64,000 nt of DNA from Cellulosimicrobium cellulans. GTDB lineage: Bacteria > Actinomycetota > Actinomycetes > Actinomycetales > Cellulomonadaceae. Position numbers and translations under genes: made by a program. The stretch covers positions 1-64,000 of the forward strand of contig NZ_BJNZ01000011.1 in the NCBI RefSeq assembly GCF_006539945.1. The letters are read 5' to 3'. Shown one piece after another: positions 8,140-17,282 of this stretch (positions are counted from its first letter, which is position 1; each line of letters starts with the position of its first letter). Below the pieces are notes generated by a model that was not told where the DNA came from, did not search any database, and worked only from the letters and a program-made list of their open reading frames with translations.

Positions 8140-9105
8140 CTAGCCAGCGGCGTCGCGCACGGAGACGACGACCTTGCCGAGGGCGCGCCCCTCACCGTGC
8201 AGCGTGAGCGCGGCGGGCACGTCCGCGAAGGAGAACGTGCGGTCGACGTGGATCTCGACGACGCCGGCGGCGCACAGGTCGGCGAGCGGCGCGAAACGAC
8301 GCGGACCCTGCCGCACGAAGAGGACGCCGAGCCGGGCACCGGTCAGCGCTCCCAGGACGGAGCCGACGGTGAGCATGCGGAGCAGCGTGCGCAGCGTGCC
8401 CCCGACCATCAGGCACCGGCCGCGGCGGGCGAGCGCGCGCCGGTAGGCGAACACCGAGCGGTGCGCGACGAGGTCGACCACCAGGTCGTACGGGCCGGTC
8501 CGCGTGAAGTCGGTCCGTCGGTAGTCGATCACCTCGTGGGCGCCCAGCCGCCTGAGGAAGTCGAGCTTGCCCGCGTTGTCCACGGCGGTGACGTGCAGGC
8601 CCCGCGCGACCGCGAGCTGGACCATGAGGCTCCCCGAACCCCCGCCCGCGCCGTTGACCAGCACGCGGGCCCCCGGCGCGGCCGACGCGAGGGCCTGGAG
8701 CGCGATGGCGCCCGCCTGCGGGATCGTGGACGCCTGGGCGAAGGTCAGCCCTGGCGGCTTGTGCGCCACCGCCTTCTGCGGCATCACCACGTACTCCGCG
8801 AACCCGCCGCGGCGCGGGAGGTTGTCGCCGTAGACCTCGTCACCCGGACGGAAGCGGGTGACGTCGTCGCCGACCGCGACGACGCGACCGGCGACGTCGG
8901 ACCCGAGGACCTGGGTGCGCGGCGCGCGGAGCCCGTCGAGGCGCGCGTAGCCGGGGCTGCCCCGGAGCGCCTCCCAGTCCGACAGGTTCACGGACGTCGC
9001 GACGACCTCGACGAGCACCTCGCCCCGCGCCGGCGCAGGGGTCGGCACGTCACGGAGCCGCAGCTCGTCGACCCCGCCGTACCGCTCGTAGACCCACGTG
9101 CGCAC
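8140..9105 (-). CDS. NAD(P)-dependent medium-chain dehydrogenase/quinone oxidoreductase
   Basis: A 321-residue zinc-independent MDR-family enzyme. It has the N-terminal GroES-like part (PAPARGEVLVEVVATSVN ... GSDVAGRVVAVGDDV), the Rossmann cofactor motif NGAGGGSGSLMVQLA, and the family's C-terminal segment (FSFADVPAALTLHGEGRALGKVVV). Structural zinc cysteines are absent, which fits quinone-oxidoreductase relatives rather than zinc alcohol dehydrogenases. The start is GTG 9105. It is followed at once by the hydrolase gene, so the two likely form an operon. Substrate not predictable. Confidence 0.87.
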   Translation of the reverse strand: MRTWVYERYGGVDELRLRDVPTPAPARGEVLVEVVATSVNLSDWEALRGSPGYARLDGLRAPRTQVLGSDVAGRVVAVGDDVTRFRPGDEVYGDNLPRRGGFAEYVVMPQKAVAHKPPGLTFAQASTIPQAGAIALQALASAAPGARVLVNGAGGGSGSLMVQLAVARGLHVTAVDNAGKLDFLRRLGAHEVIDYRRTDFTRTGPYDLVVDLVAHRSVFAYRRALARRGRCLMVGGTLRTLLRMLTVGSVLGALTGARLGVLFVRQGPRRFAPLADLCAAGVVEIHVDRTFSFADVPAALTLHGEGRALGKVVVSVRDAAG

Positions 9106-9162
9106 CCGACCACCGTAGGGACCCCCGCGGGCGGGAGCGAGCCCGGGCCGACGGCGGAGGCG

Positions 9163-9672
9163 TCAGAGCTCGACGGTCTCGTTCTCCCCGCCCTCGTACG
9201 GGCGCCCGGTGACCTTCGCCTTGACGAGGCTGAAGAGCGTCGCGACGCGACCGCCCGGGGAGTCCCAGTACTCCGCCGACTCGGCGTGCAGACGGATGAG
9301 CACGACCCCCGGGGTGTCGGGGCCGTCGGGGAACCACGCGTCGGCGACGGCGTTCCACAGCTCGCGGATCTTGTCCGGGTCGTGCACGAGCGTCGCGCGC
9401 CCGGAGAGAGACACCCAGGAGCTCGTCCCGGAGAACGCGGCGTTGGCGGCGGAGTCGCGGGCGATCTCCGCGACCTTGTGCGAGTCCGCCGCGGCGAAGA
9501 ACCACAGGTCGCCGTCGAAGTCGACGGCCTGCACGCCCATGGGTCGGCTGACGAGGCTCCCGTCCTGCGCGACCGTCGTGAGCATGGCGATCTTCTCGTC
9601 CCGGATCAGCTCGCGGACCTTCTCGACCTCGTCGGACCCGGCGTGCGGCAGGTCGTGGTGCGTGTCGGTCAT
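9163..9672 (-). CDS. pyridoxamine 5'-phosphate oxidase family general stress protein
   Basis: A 169-residue split-barrel flavin-binding protein of the general-stress (YdaG/DUF1269-like PPOX) type. The motifs IAMLTTVAQDGSLVSRPMGVQ, DFDGDLWFFAAADSHKV and the C-terminal AEYWDSPGGRVATLFSLVKAKVTG are typical. ATG 9672 has a GGGAGA ribosome binding site just upstream. It probably binds FMN or F420 in the cytosol; the reaction is unknown. It is separated from glpK by two hairpins. Confidence 0.85.
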   Translation of the reverse strand: MTDTHHDLPHAGSDEVEKVRELIRDEKIAMLTTVAQDGSLVSRPMGVQAVDFDGDLWFFAAADSHKVAEIARDSAANAAFSGTSSWVSLSGRATLVHDPDKIRELWNAVADAWFPDGPDTPGVVLIRLHAESAEYWDSPGGRVATLFSLVKAKVTGRPYEGGENETVEL

Positions 9673-9764
9673 GACGTCTCCCGTCGTGGTGGTCCGCCGT
9701 GTCGCGGCCCCTCCCGACGCTAGGCGGGTGCCCCGGGGCTCGCCCGCCGGGCCGGGGACGACGA

Positions 9765-9824
9765 AGGGGCGGAGCGCACCCGGCGCCCCGCCCCTCGCAC
9801 GTGCCGCGTCCCGTGCGGGACGCG
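9765..9824 (-). terminator. tandem hairpins downstream of glpK
   Basis: The hairpin 9805-9824 (9-bp arms CGCGTCCCG/CGGGACGCG) lies 10 nt after the glpK stop. A second one spans 9765-9795 (8-bp arms AGGGGCGG/CCGCCCCT). Together they end the glpDFK transcription unit and separate it from the stress protein gene. Confidence 0.65.
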
Positions 9825-9833
9825 ACGTCGGGA

Positions 9834-11351
9834 CTACTGCTCGACGTCCTCGTCCACCCACTCGAACGTCTTCGTCACGGCCTTCTTCCAGTTCCGGTAG
9901 AGGCGCTCGCGCTCGGAGTCGTCCATCGACGGGCTCCACCGCTTGTCCTCGGCCCAGTTGTCGATGACGTCCTGCTCGCCCTTCCAGAACCCGACGGCGA
10001 TGCCCGCGGCGTACGCGGCGCCGAGCGCCGTGGTCTCGGCGACCTTGGGGCGCACGACGTCCACGCCGAGCTGGTCGGCCTGGAACTGCATGAGCAGCTC
10101 GTTGGCGACCATGCCGCCGTCGACGCGCAGCTCGGTGAGGTCGACGCCGGAGTCGGCGTTCATCGCGTCCAGCACCTCGCGTGTCTGGTACGCGGTCGCC
10201 TCGAGCGCGGCGCGCGCGATGTGGTTGCGGTTGACGTACCGCGTGAGGCCGACGAGCGCGCCGCGCGCGTCGGAGCGCCAGTACGGGGCGAAGAGGCCGG
10301 AGAACGCGGGCACGAAGTACGCGCCGCCGTTGTCCTCGACCTTGCCGGCGAGCCACTCGACGTCAGGTGCGTCCTCGAACATGCCGAGGTTGTCGCGGAG
10401 CCACTGGATGAGCGAGCCCGTGACGGCGATCGAGCCCTCGAGCGCGTAGCGGACGGGCTGGTCGCCGATCTTGTAGCAGACGGTCGTGAGCAGACCGTTC
10501 TGGCTCATGACCTTCTCGGTGCCCGTGTTGAGCAGCATGAAGTTGCCCGTGCCGTACGTGTTCTTGGCCTGCCCGACCTCGAAGCACGCCTGGCCGAACG
10601 TCGCCGCCTGCTGGTCGCCGAGGATGCCCGCGATCGGCACGCCCGGCAGCAGGCCCTGCTGGCGACCGTGCCCGTAGACCTCGGAGGAGGACTTGATCTC
10701 GGGGAGCATGGACAGCGGGATGCCCATGTCCGCGGCGATGTCCTCGCGCCAGGAGAGCGTGTCGAGGTCCATGAGCATGGTGCGTGACGCGTTCGTCACG
10801 TCGGTGACGTGCACGCCGCCGTTGACTCCGCCGGTGAGGTTCCAGAGCGTCCACGTGTCGGTGTTGCCGAACAGCAGGTCGCCCGCCTCGGCCTTCTCGC
10901 GAGCGCCCTCGACGTTGTCGAGGATCCACTTGACCTTGGGGCCGGAGAAGTAGGTCGCGAGCGGGAGGCCGACGATCGACTTGTACTTCTCGGGGCCGTC
11001 GGAGCCGCCCAGCTCGTCGACGATCTTCTGCGTGCGGGTGTCCTGCCAGACGATCGCGTTGTAGACCGGCTTGCCCGTCGTCCTGTCCCACACGACGGCG
11101 GTCTCGCGCTGGTTGGTGATGCCGACCGCCGCGATGTCGTTGTGCGTGATGTTGGCGCGGGTGAGCGCGAGGCCCACGGCCTCGCGGACGTTGTTCCAGA
11201 TCTGCTCCGGGTTGTGCTCCACCCACCCCGCGCGCGGGAAGATCTGGTCGTGCTCGAGCTGCCCGGTGGAGACGATCTCCCCGGAGTGGTTGAAGACGAT
11301 GGCCCGGGAGCTCGTGGTCCCCTGGTCGATGGCGAGAACGTAGTCGGCCAT
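9834..11351 (-). CDS. glpK: glycerol kinase
   Basis: FGGY-family kinase forming glycerol 3-phosphate from glycerol and ATP. The 505 residues match the usual length. Motifs: phosphate loop [13 protein letters not shown] at the N-terminus, [22 protein letters not shown], the FGGY signature region [16 protein letters not shown], and [19 protein letters not shown] for ATP binding. It is third in the glpD-glpF-glpK run on the minus strand, each pair separated by a strong hairpin. It gives the cytosolic trapping step for glycerol entering through GlpF. Confidence 0.97.
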   Translation of the reverse strand: MADYVLAIDQGTTSSRAIVFNHSGEIVSTGQLEHDQIFPRAGWVEHNPEQIWNNVREAVGLALTRANITHNDIAAVGITNQRETAVVWDRTTGKPVYNAIVWQDTRTQKIVDELGGSDGPEKYKSIVGLPLATYFSGPKVKWILDNVEGAREKAEAGDLLFGNTDTWTLWNLTGGVNGGVHVTDVTNASRTMLMDLDTLSWREDIAADMGIPLSMLPEIKSSSEVYGHGRQQGLLPGVPIAGILGDQQAATFGQACFEVGQAKNTYGTGNFMLLNTGTEKVMSQNGLLTTVCYKIGDQPVRYALEGSIAVTGSLIQWLRDNLGMFEDAPDVEWLAGKVEDNGGAYFVPAFSGLFAPYWRSDARGALVGLTRYVNRNHIARAALEATAYQTREVLDAMNADSGVDLTELRVDGGMVANELLMQFQADQLGVDVVRPKVAETTALGAAYAAGIAVGFWKGEQDVIDNWAEDKRWSPSMDDSERERLYRNWKKAVTKTFEWVDEDVEQ

Positions 11352-11425
11352 GGTGCGTTCAGTCCTTCACGTCGGTGTGGGTTCGAGTTGCGTGGTGGGT
11401 GTCCCGGCGCCCGACGGCGCGGGGT

Positions 11426-11462
11426 CGCGTGACCGGGGAGGCCCCCGTTCCCCGGTCACGCG
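11426..11462 (-). terminator. 14-bp perfect inverted repeat between glpF and glpK
   Basis: Perfect 14-bp arms (11426-11439 and 11449-11462) with a 9-nt loop lie about 30 nt after the glpF stop and 75 nt before the glpK start. It could act as partial terminator or as a 3' stabiliser of the glpF message, giving different expression of transporter and kinase. No T tract. Confidence 0.6.
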
Positions 11463-11491
11463 GGGGAGAGGTCCGGGTCGTCGAGGGTCGG

Positions 11492-12253
11492 TCAGACCCA
11501 GGCCGCCCCGACGAGGCCGGCGAGGACGCCGCCGACCAGCGGACCGGCGACGGGGACCCAGGAGTAGGCCCAGTCGCTCGAGCCCTTGCCCTTGATCGGC
11601 AGCAGCGCGTGGGCGATGCGCGGACCGAGGTCACGGGCGGGGTTGATGGCGTACCCGGTGGGACCACCGAGGCTGGCGCCGATGCCGACCACGATGAGCG
11701 CGACGGCGAGCGGCCCGAGGCCGGACGGCGTCTTGCCCGACGCCACGACGAAGAACACGAGCACGAAGGTCGCGATGACCTCGGTGACGAAGTTCCACGC
11801 GTAGGAGCGGATCTCGGGGCCGGTGGAGAACACCGCGAGCTTGGTCGCGCCGGGCGCGTCCTCGTCGAAGTGCTTCTTGTACGCGAGGAACGCGAAGACG
11901 GCGCCGACGAAGGCCCCGATCATCTGCGCGCCGAAGTACATGAACATGTTGCCCACGGTGGGCTCGATCGTCGCCGTCACGAGTCCTTCCGGACCGGTGA
12001 CGGAGTAGAACGGCTCTTGAGCCGTGAAGAGGCCGATCGTCACGGCGGGGTTGAGGTGCGCGCCCGACTTGAAGGCGACGTACACGCCGGCGAAGACCGC
12101 GAGGCCCCATCCGAAGTTGATGAGGAGCCAGCCGCCGTTGAAGCCCTTGGTCTTCGGCAGGATGACGTTCGCGACGACGCCCGCACCGAGGAGGATCAGG
12201 GTCGCCGTGCCGAGGATCTCGGACCAGAAGGCGTTCATGAGGAGTTGATCCAT
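11492..12253 (-). CDS. glpF: glycerol uptake facilitator (MIP/aquaglyceroporin)
   Basis: A 253-residue six-helix MIP channel with two half-membrane NPA motifs, HLNPAVTIG and GYAINPARDLGPR; the Asp after the second NPA repeat is typical of glycerol facilitators. It brings glycerol across the cytoplasmic membrane by facilitated diffusion. The neighbours glpK and glpD confirm the substrate. The start ATG 12253 gives MDQLLMNAFW; ATG 12238 is an alternative. Confidence 0.95.
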   Translation of the reverse strand: MDQLLMNAFWSEILGTATLILLGAGVVANVILPKTKGFNGGWLLINFGWGLAVFAGVYVAFKSGAHLNPAVTIGLFTAQEPFYSVTGPEGLVTATIEPTVGNMFMYFGAQMIGAFVGAVFAFLAYKKHFDEDAPGATKLAVFSTGPEIRSYAWNFVTEVIATFVLVFFVVASGKTPSGLGPLAVALIVVGIGASLGGPTGYAINPARDLGPRIAHALLPIKGKGSSDWAYSWVPVAGPLVGGVLAGLVGAAWV

Positions 12254-12374
12254 CGTGCTCTCTCTTTCGTGGTGGACTTCTCTGTCTCAACCGTCCCGGC
12301 GCGCCAGAGCGCCGGGTCCTCGGGTCGGTCCGCCGTCGGCGTGCGCCCCGTGAGGTCGGTGTGCGAGGGCTGGC

Positions 12375-12404
12375 CGGGCGCCGTCCCCTGCCGGACGGCG
12401 CCCG
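12375..12404 (-). terminator. 12-bp inverted repeat between glpD and glpF
   Basis: 12-bp arms (12375-12386 and 12393-12404) with a 6-nt loop lie about 28 nt after the glpD stop. As between glpF and glpK, a strong hairpin separates the cistrons, suggesting attenuation or transcript stabilisation rather than unrelated genes. Confidence 0.6.
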
Positions 12405-12432
12405 AGGCTCGCTCGCGAGCGGTGTTCTGCTG

Positions 12433-14181
12433 TCAGGTGGTGCGGAGCGGCTGCAGGGGCGACACGTCGTCGACCTCCAGCCGGGTGCGCTCGGCGGAGG
12501 CGTCGTCGGGCTCCTGCTCGGCGGCGGCCTCCGCGTTCGCGCGGTCGGTGTAGCTGGTGATCTCGGCGGCGCGGGTCGCGTCGTCCCACCCGAGGAGGTC
12601 GGCGACGAGGTCGGCGATCTCGGGAAGCGCGGCGAGGCCGCGGTCGGCGACCTCGTAGTTGAGCCGGGTGCGGTGCAGCAGCAGGTCCTCGAGGTGCAGG
12701 GCGCCCTCGTGCGAGACGCCGTACGCGATCTCGGCCCGCAGGTACGCGGGCGCGTGCTCCAGCGGCTTCGCGAGGTCCGGGCGGGCCTCGCACAGCTCCA
12801 CGATCTCGCGGAGGTTGGACCCGTACCGGTGCAGCAGGTGGTCGACGAGGGCGGGCGTCCAGCCGTAGCGCGAGGCCCACGGTCGCGCCTGGCGCCGGAC
12901 GGCGTCGAGACCGACGGCGCCCAGGAGCGGGATCTTCTGCGTGATCGACGGCAGGGCGCTCGCGCGCTGGCCGATCGCGAAGTCGACGGCGTCCTTGGCC
13001 ATCACGCGGTAGGTCGTGAGCTTGCCTCCGGCGATGACCGTCAGGCCCGGGGTGGGGGAGGCGACGGTGTGCTCCCGGGAGACCTTCGCGGAGCTCGTGC
13101 CCTCCTTGGTGCCCGGCTGGAGGAGCGGTCGCAGGCCCGCCCACGTGCCGATGATGTCGTCGCGCGTGAGCGGGTGCGCGAGCACCGCGTTCGCGTGCTC
13201 GAGCACGTAGTCGATGTCGGCCGCGGTCGCGACAGGGTGCTGGAGCTCCTGCTCCCACGGGGTGTCCGTGGTGCCGATCACCCAGTAGCGCGACCACGGG
13301 ATGACGAAGAGCACCGACTTCTCGGTCTGGAGGATCAGACCGACCTTGCCCTTGATGCGCTCCCGCGGGACGACGATGTGGATCCCCTTGGACGCGAGCA
13401 CCCGGAGCCCGCCGTCGCTGCCCGCGAGCGCCTCGGTGTCCTCGGTCCACACGCCCGTCGCGTTGATGACGGCGCGCGCCCGCACGGTGATCTCGCGCCC
13501 GGTCTCGAGGTCCATGAGGACGGCACCGTTCACCGCGCCCGTCGACCCCTTGGTGAGCGAGACGACCTGCGTGCGCGACGCGGCGTGCGCTCCGTAGGAC
13601 GCGGCGGTCCGGACGAGCGTGGTGACCAGACGGGCGTCGTCGACGGACGCGTCCCAGTACTGGACCGCGCCGACCGCGGCGTCGTGCGCGAGGTCGGGGA
13701 ACTTCTTCTCCATGCCGCTGCGGGACAGGTGCCGGTGCAGCGGCATCGCCCGCCTGCCCGGAGCGACGCTCGCGAGCGTGTCGTAGAGCGCGATGCCCGC
13801 GCCGACGTAGGCACGCTCCCACACGCGGTGCTCCAGCGGGTAGAGGAAGGGGACGGGCCGCACGAGGTGCGGCGCGATCTCCTTGAGCAGGAGGTCGCGC
13901 TCGGTGAGCGCCTCCTTGACGAGGTGGAAGTCGAGCATCTGCAGGTAGCGCAGCCCGCCGTGGACGAGCTTGCTCGACCGGCTCGACGTCCCGGCCGACC
14001 AGTCCTGGGCCTCGACGATCGCCGTCGACAGCCCGCGCGTCACGGCGTCGAGCGCGATCCCCGCGCCGGTGACGCCGCCGCCGATCACGAGGACGTCGAG
14101 CTCCGCGTCGGCGCTCGTGCTGGCCTCGAGCGCGGCGAGCGCCTGTCGGCGCGACTCCGCCGTGAGTCTCGTGGATGCCAT
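12433..14181 (-). CDS. glpD: glycerol-3-phosphate dehydrogenase (FAD, aerobic)
   Basis: Membrane-associated flavoenzyme oxidising glycerol 3-phosphate to dihydroxyacetone phosphate with electrons to quinone. It has the FAD dinucleotide fold LDVLVIGGGVTGAGIALDAV at about 30-48, the substrate motif SRSSKLVHGGLRYL, GTTDTPWEQ, TWAGLRPLL, and a C-terminal all-alpha DAO domain. The 582-residue length is normal. The start ATG 14181 has GGGAGACGG upstream; a longer reading to 14373 would overlap the divergent regulator's promoter region. It is first gene of the glp unit. Confidence 0.95.
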   Translation of the reverse strand: MASTRLTAESRRQALAALEASTSADAELDVLVIGGGVTGAGIALDAVTRGLSTAIVEAQDWSAGTSSRSSKLVHGGLRYLQMLDFHLVKEALTERDLLLKEIAPHLVRPVPFLYPLEHRVWERAYVGAGIALYDTLASVAPGRRAMPLHRHLSRSGMEKKFPDLAHDAAVGAVQYWDASVDDARLVTTLVRTAASYGAHAASRTQVVSLTKGSTGAVNGAVLMDLETGREITVRARAVINATGVWTEDTEALAGSDGGLRVLASKGIHIVVPRERIKGKVGLILQTEKSVLFVIPWSRYWVIGTTDTPWEQELQHPVATAADIDYVLEHANAVLAHPLTRDDIIGTWAGLRPLLQPGTKEGTSSAKVSREHTVASPTPGLTVIAGGKLTTYRVMAKDAVDFAIGQRASALPSITQKIPLLGAVGLDAVRRQARPWASRYGWTPALVDHLLHRYGSNLREIVELCEARPDLAKPLEHAPAYLRAEIAYGVSHEGALHLEDLLLHRTRLNYEVADRGLAALPEIADLVADLLGWDDATRAAEITSYTDRANAEAAAEQEPDDASAERTRLEVDDVSPLQPLRTT

Positions 14182-14368
14182 CCGTCTCCCTCTCTCGTCC
14201 CTCGGTGCTGCGGGCACGCCGCGGGACGATGCGCCCACGGTGCGCTCACAGCGACGGTCCCACGCCCGACCAGGGTGCGCGAGCGGTAACCGCCGTGCGC
14301 ACGCCGGGGTCCCGGCGCGACGGCACGCCCTCCAGACCACCACGCACCGAACGGACGCGCAACCGTGG

Positions 14369-14382
14369 TGCACAAACGTGCA
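14369..14382. promoter_or_regulatory. TGCAC-N4-GTGCA, candidate operator of the glp locus
   Basis: The inverted repeat TGCAC-AAAC-GTGCA lies 30 nt before the regulator's ATG and in the 230-bp divergent region to glpD. SorC/DeoR-type regulators usually bind symmetric sites in their own divergent promoter. A related GCAC-N4-GTGC symmetry occurs before the DeoR gene at 35469, so specificity is uncertain. Confidence 0.45.
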
Positions 14383-14411
14383 GAATGGAGGTCGAGCGGA
14401 AGGAGACCGCC

Positions 14412-15362
14412 ATGGTGGACCGGGAGCAGGACGTCCTGCGGGCGGCGTCGATGTACTACCTCCAGGACATGAAGATGGAGGTGATCGCGAAGCACCTGCA
14501 CACGTCGCGGTCGACGGTGTCGCGCCTCGTGAAGCGGGCGCGCGACACGGGGCTGGTCGAGATCTCCCTGCGGCCGGCGCGGAGCCGTGGTCCCGGGCTG
14601 GGCCAGCACCTCTCGAGCACGTGGGGCATCGACGCGTACGTCGTCCCCGTGCCGGACCAGGCGCCGCAGGTCGAGCGGCTCGAGCAGGTCGCCCTGACCA
14701 CCGCGCGCCTGCTGTCGACGTGGTTCGACTCCGACATGATCCTCGGCATCGCGTGGGGGACCACGCTGTCGGCCATCTCGAGGCACCTGCCGCGCAAGCC
14801 GACGCGGGGGAGCGCCGTCGTCCAGCTCAACGGCGCGGCCAACACGCGCACGTCGGGCGTGCACTACGCGGGTGACCTCATCGCGGGCTTCGGCACCGCG
14901 TTCGACGCGCACGTGCACCATTTCCCAGTGCCCGCGTTCTTCGACTACGCCGAGACCAAGCGGGCGATGTGGCGCGAGCGGTCGGTGCGGCGCGTGCTCG
15001 ACGTCCAGCACCGGGCGGACATCGCGCTCTTCTCGGTGGGAGCCGTCGCGGGCGGTGTGCCGTCCCACGTGTACTCGGCGGGCTACCTGGAGCCCGACGA
15101 CATCGCGGTGCTCGACGCCGAGGGCGTCGTCGGCGACGTGTGCACGGTGTTCCTGCGCGCGGACGGCACCTACCGCGACATCGCGCTCAACGAGCGTGCG
15201 ACCGGCCCGGGCCCCGAGGAGCTGCGCCGTGTCCCGCGGCGCGTGTGCGCCGTGGCGGGCGACAACAAGGTGGCGCCGCTGCGCGCGGCCTTGCGCGCAG
15301 GCGTCGTCACGGACCTCGTCGTGGACGAGATCACCGCGTCCCGTCTGGTCGGGGGCGGGTGA
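14412..15362 (+). CDS. SorC-family (sugar-binding) transcriptional regulator
   Basis: A 316-residue regulator with an N-terminal helix-turn-helix (about 5-50: AASMYYLQDMKMEVIAKHLH ... STVSRLVKRARDTGLV) and a C-terminal SorC sugar-phosphate-binding domain (ILGIAWGTTLSAI, GDVCTVFLRADG, RRVCAVAGDNKVAPLRAAL). ATG 14412 follows an AAGGAGA ribosome binding site; an earlier ATG at 14385 is less well placed. Divergent from glpD, it is the obvious candidate regulator of glpDFK, with glycerol 3-phosphate or a related triose/hexose phosphate as effector. This takes the place where GlpR (DeoR type) is often found. Confidence 0.87.
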   Translation: MVDREQDVLRAASMYYLQDMKMEVIAKHLHTSRSTVSRLVKRARDTGLVEISLRPARSRGPGLGQHLSSTWGIDAYVVPVPDQAPQVERLEQVALTTARLLSTWFDSDMILGIAWGTTLSAISRHLPRKPTRGSAVVQLNGAANTRTSGVHYAGDLIAGFGTAFDAHVHHFPVPAFFDYAETKRAMWRERSVRRVLDVQHRADIALFSVGAVAGGVPSHVYSAGYLEPDDIAVLDAEGVVGDVCTVFLRADGTYRDIALNERATGPGPEELRRVPRRVCAVAGDNKVAPLRAALRAGVVTDLVVDEITASRLVGGG

Positions 15363-15432
15363 GCCCACCGCGCACGTATGCGTCTGGCTGCATGAGTATG
15401 CAAAGGCCGTCGGATCCGCGTACAGTGTCGCG

Positions 15433-16011
15433 GTGCCCACGACCTCCGCCGTCCGCGTCCGTCCCGCCCTGCCCGCGGACGTGCGCGCGGTCCGCGCGCT
15501 CGTGCAGCCCTACGCGGAGGCGCGGATCCTCCTGGCCAAGGAGATGGTCGGGTACTACGAGGCGGTCCAGGAGTTCGTCGTCGCCGAGGTGGAGCCGGGC
15601 GGCACCGGTGAGCCCGACGGCGGAGGCGCACCGCTCGTCGTCGGGTGCGGCGCGCTGCACGTCATGTGGGACGACCTCGCGGAGATCCGCACGCTCGCCG
15701 TGGACCCGGCCTGGCGCGGCCACCGCGTGGGGCACGCGCTCGTCGTCGAGCTCCTGGCGAGGGCGCGCGCGCTCGGCCTGCGGCGCGTGTTCTGCCTGAC
15801 GTTCGAGGTCGACTTCTTCCGGGCGCACGGCTTCCGCGCGATCGAGGGGACCCCCGTCTCGCACGAGGTGTACGCCGAGCTCCTGCGCTCGCACGACGAC
15901 GGCGTCGCCGAGTTCCTTGACCTCGCGCGCGTGAAGCCCAACACCCTGGGCAACACGCGCATGCTGCTCGACCTCGACGACGTGCCGGAGGGCGCCGCCC
16001 CGCTCAGCTGA
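15433..16011 (+). CDS. argA: amino-acid N-acetyltransferase (N-acetylglutamate synthase)
   Basis: A 192-residue GNAT enzyme of the short Actinobacteria-type ArgA, first step of arginine synthesis. Characteristic are ILLAKEMVGYYEAVQEFVVA, GALHVMWDDLAEIRTLAVDP, the acetyl-CoA loop WRGHRVGHAL, and the C-terminal VKPNTLGNTRML. No ribosome binding site precedes the GTG at 15433, but a TACAGT lies 6 nt upstream (15421-15426), so the transcript may be leaderless. The 3' end overlaps that of the convergent lacI gene by 8 bp. Confidence 0.88.
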   Translation: MPTTSAVRVRPALPADVRAVRALVQPYAEARILLAKEMVGYYEAVQEFVVAEVEPGGTGEPDGGGAPLVVGCGALHVMWDDLAEIRTLAVDPAWRGHRVGHALVVELLARARALGLRRVFCLTFEVDFFRAHGFRAIEGTPVSHEVYAELLRSHDDGVAEFLDLARVKPNTLGNTRMLLDLDDVPEGAAPLS

Positions 16012-17035
16012 TCGGGACCGTCGACGCGCGCGTCACGACCCTGCACGGGAGCTCCTCGGCGCCGGGCCGCACGGTGCCGTCGATCGCCGCGAAGAGGCGC
16101 TGTGCCGCGACCCGGCCGAGGCGCTCGAGGTTCATGTCCACGCTCGTCAGCTGGGGGCGCGCGTTGGTCGTGAGCACCTCCCAGTTGTCGAACCCGATGA
16201 CGGACACCTCTCCGGGGACGTCCCGGCCGAGCTCGCGCAGCGCGTCGAGCACGCCGCGCGCGATCTGGTCCGACCCGCAGAAGAACGCGTCGACGTCGCC
16301 GTGCTGCTCGACGATCATGCGCGCCGCCCCGCGCCCCCAGCCCTCGCTCCAGGAGCCGAAGAACGTCTGGCCGCCCACGAGCTCGAGGCCTGCCGCGGCG
16401 ACCGCGGCCTCGGCGCCCGCGGCGCGGTCCTGTGCGGCCTTGTAGCCGGGGTCGCCCGAGACGTGCGCGACGCGGCGCCGCCCGCACGAGAGCAGGTGCT
16501 CGACGGCGAGCCGGCCGGCGCCGACGTTGTCGGCCGTGATCGAGACGTCGGACGGGTCCTCCGACGGGGCGTAGGCGTACACCACCGGCACGGGGACGTC
16601 GGCGCTGAGCGGGGGTCGGGGGTCGGTGCGCGACCCGACGACGATGAGGCCGTCCACGCGCCGCGAGAGCAGGGCGCGGACGTGGTGCTGCTCGCGGATG
16701 GCGTCGCCGCGCGCGTCGCACAGGAAGACCGACACGCGCCCGGCGCCGAACGCGTCCTCGGCGCCCATGAGCACGGGGATCGAGAAGCGCCCCTCGAGGT
16801 CGCTCGTGAGCAGCCCGACGGTGCCGGTGCGGCCCTTGAGCAGCCCGCGCGCGAGCGCGTTGGGCGCGAACGACAGCCGCTCGGCGGCCTCCAGGACGCG
16901 CAGACGCGTCTCGGCCTTCACCTGGTCGCGCCCGTTGATCGCCTTGGACGCGGTCGCGATGGACACGCCCGCGAGGCGCGCGACGTCGGTGAGGGTCGCC
17001 GCGCGCGGCGTGGCGCTCCCGCTCTGGGTCGTCAT
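16004..17035 (-). CDS. LacI-family regulator of the adjacent oligosaccharide operon
   Basis: A 343-residue LacI/GalR repressor: helix-turn-helix at about 14-35 (TLTDVARLAGVSIATASKAI), hinge helix NALARGLLKGRTG, then a periplasmic-binding-like sugar domain (CGSDQIARGVLDAL, SVIGFDNWEVLTTNARPQLTSVD). ATG 17035 was chosen; upstream extensions to 17635 are not conserved and overlap the divergent promoter. It faces away from the ABC/GH127 operon across a 325-bp spacer with two LacI-type palindromes, so it very likely represses that operon and perhaps distant genes with the same half-site. Confidence 0.9.
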   Translation of the reverse strand: MTTQSGSATPRAATLTDVARLAGVSIATASKAINGRDQVKAETRLRVLEAAERLSFAPNALARGLLKGRTGTVGLLTSDLEGRFSIPVLMGAEDAFGAGRVSVFLCDARGDAIREQHHVRALLSRRVDGLIVVGSRTDPRPPLSADVPVPVVYAYAPSEDPSDVSITADNVGAGRLAVEHLLSCGRRRVAHVSGDPGYKAAQDRAAGAEAAVAAAGLELVGGQTFFGSWSEGWGRGAARMIVEQHGDVDAFFCGSDQIARGVLDALRELGRDVPGEVSVIGFDNWEVLTTNARPQLTSVDMNLERLGRVAAQRLFAAIDGTVRPGAEELPCRVVTRASTVPIS

Positions 17036-17117
17036 GAGGCCGTTCCCCCTCCTGCCGGTGCGCTGCGCTGCGCCCTCGACGATCGAGCCGTGATCGAACT
17101 GTAACCCGCTGCCGTGC

Positions 17118-17160
17118 TTGACGAGACTACCGCGCTGCCATACATTCAGAAAACCTTTTC
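17118..17160 (+). promoter_or_regulatory. promoter with overlapping operator of the ABC/GH127 operon
   Basis: TTGACG (17118-17123), a 17-bp spacer and TACATT (17141-17146) make a good sigma-70-type promoter. Immediately downstream, GAAAA-CC-TTTTC (17149-17160) is a perfect inverted repeat covering the expected start point, followed by GGTTAGTTTCGGTT. This is the ideal repressor position. The 200 nt from here to the binding-protein start form a leader with a second operator at 17283. Confidence 0.65.
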
Positions 17161-17282
17161 GGTTAGTTTCGGTTCCGACGCACGTCGCGAGCAGGGGGCT
17201 CGCAGGCGACGTCAGGACCTCGAACACTAGCCGCCTGAGGGGAGGGTCGGCCACGTGGAGCGCGCTGCAGCGCGACACGGAG

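Noticed and set aside
6819-8339. 506-residue version of the iminopeptidase-like protein
   Set aside because: The first 67 residues overlap the upstream dehydrogenase gene in another frame and lack conserved sequence.
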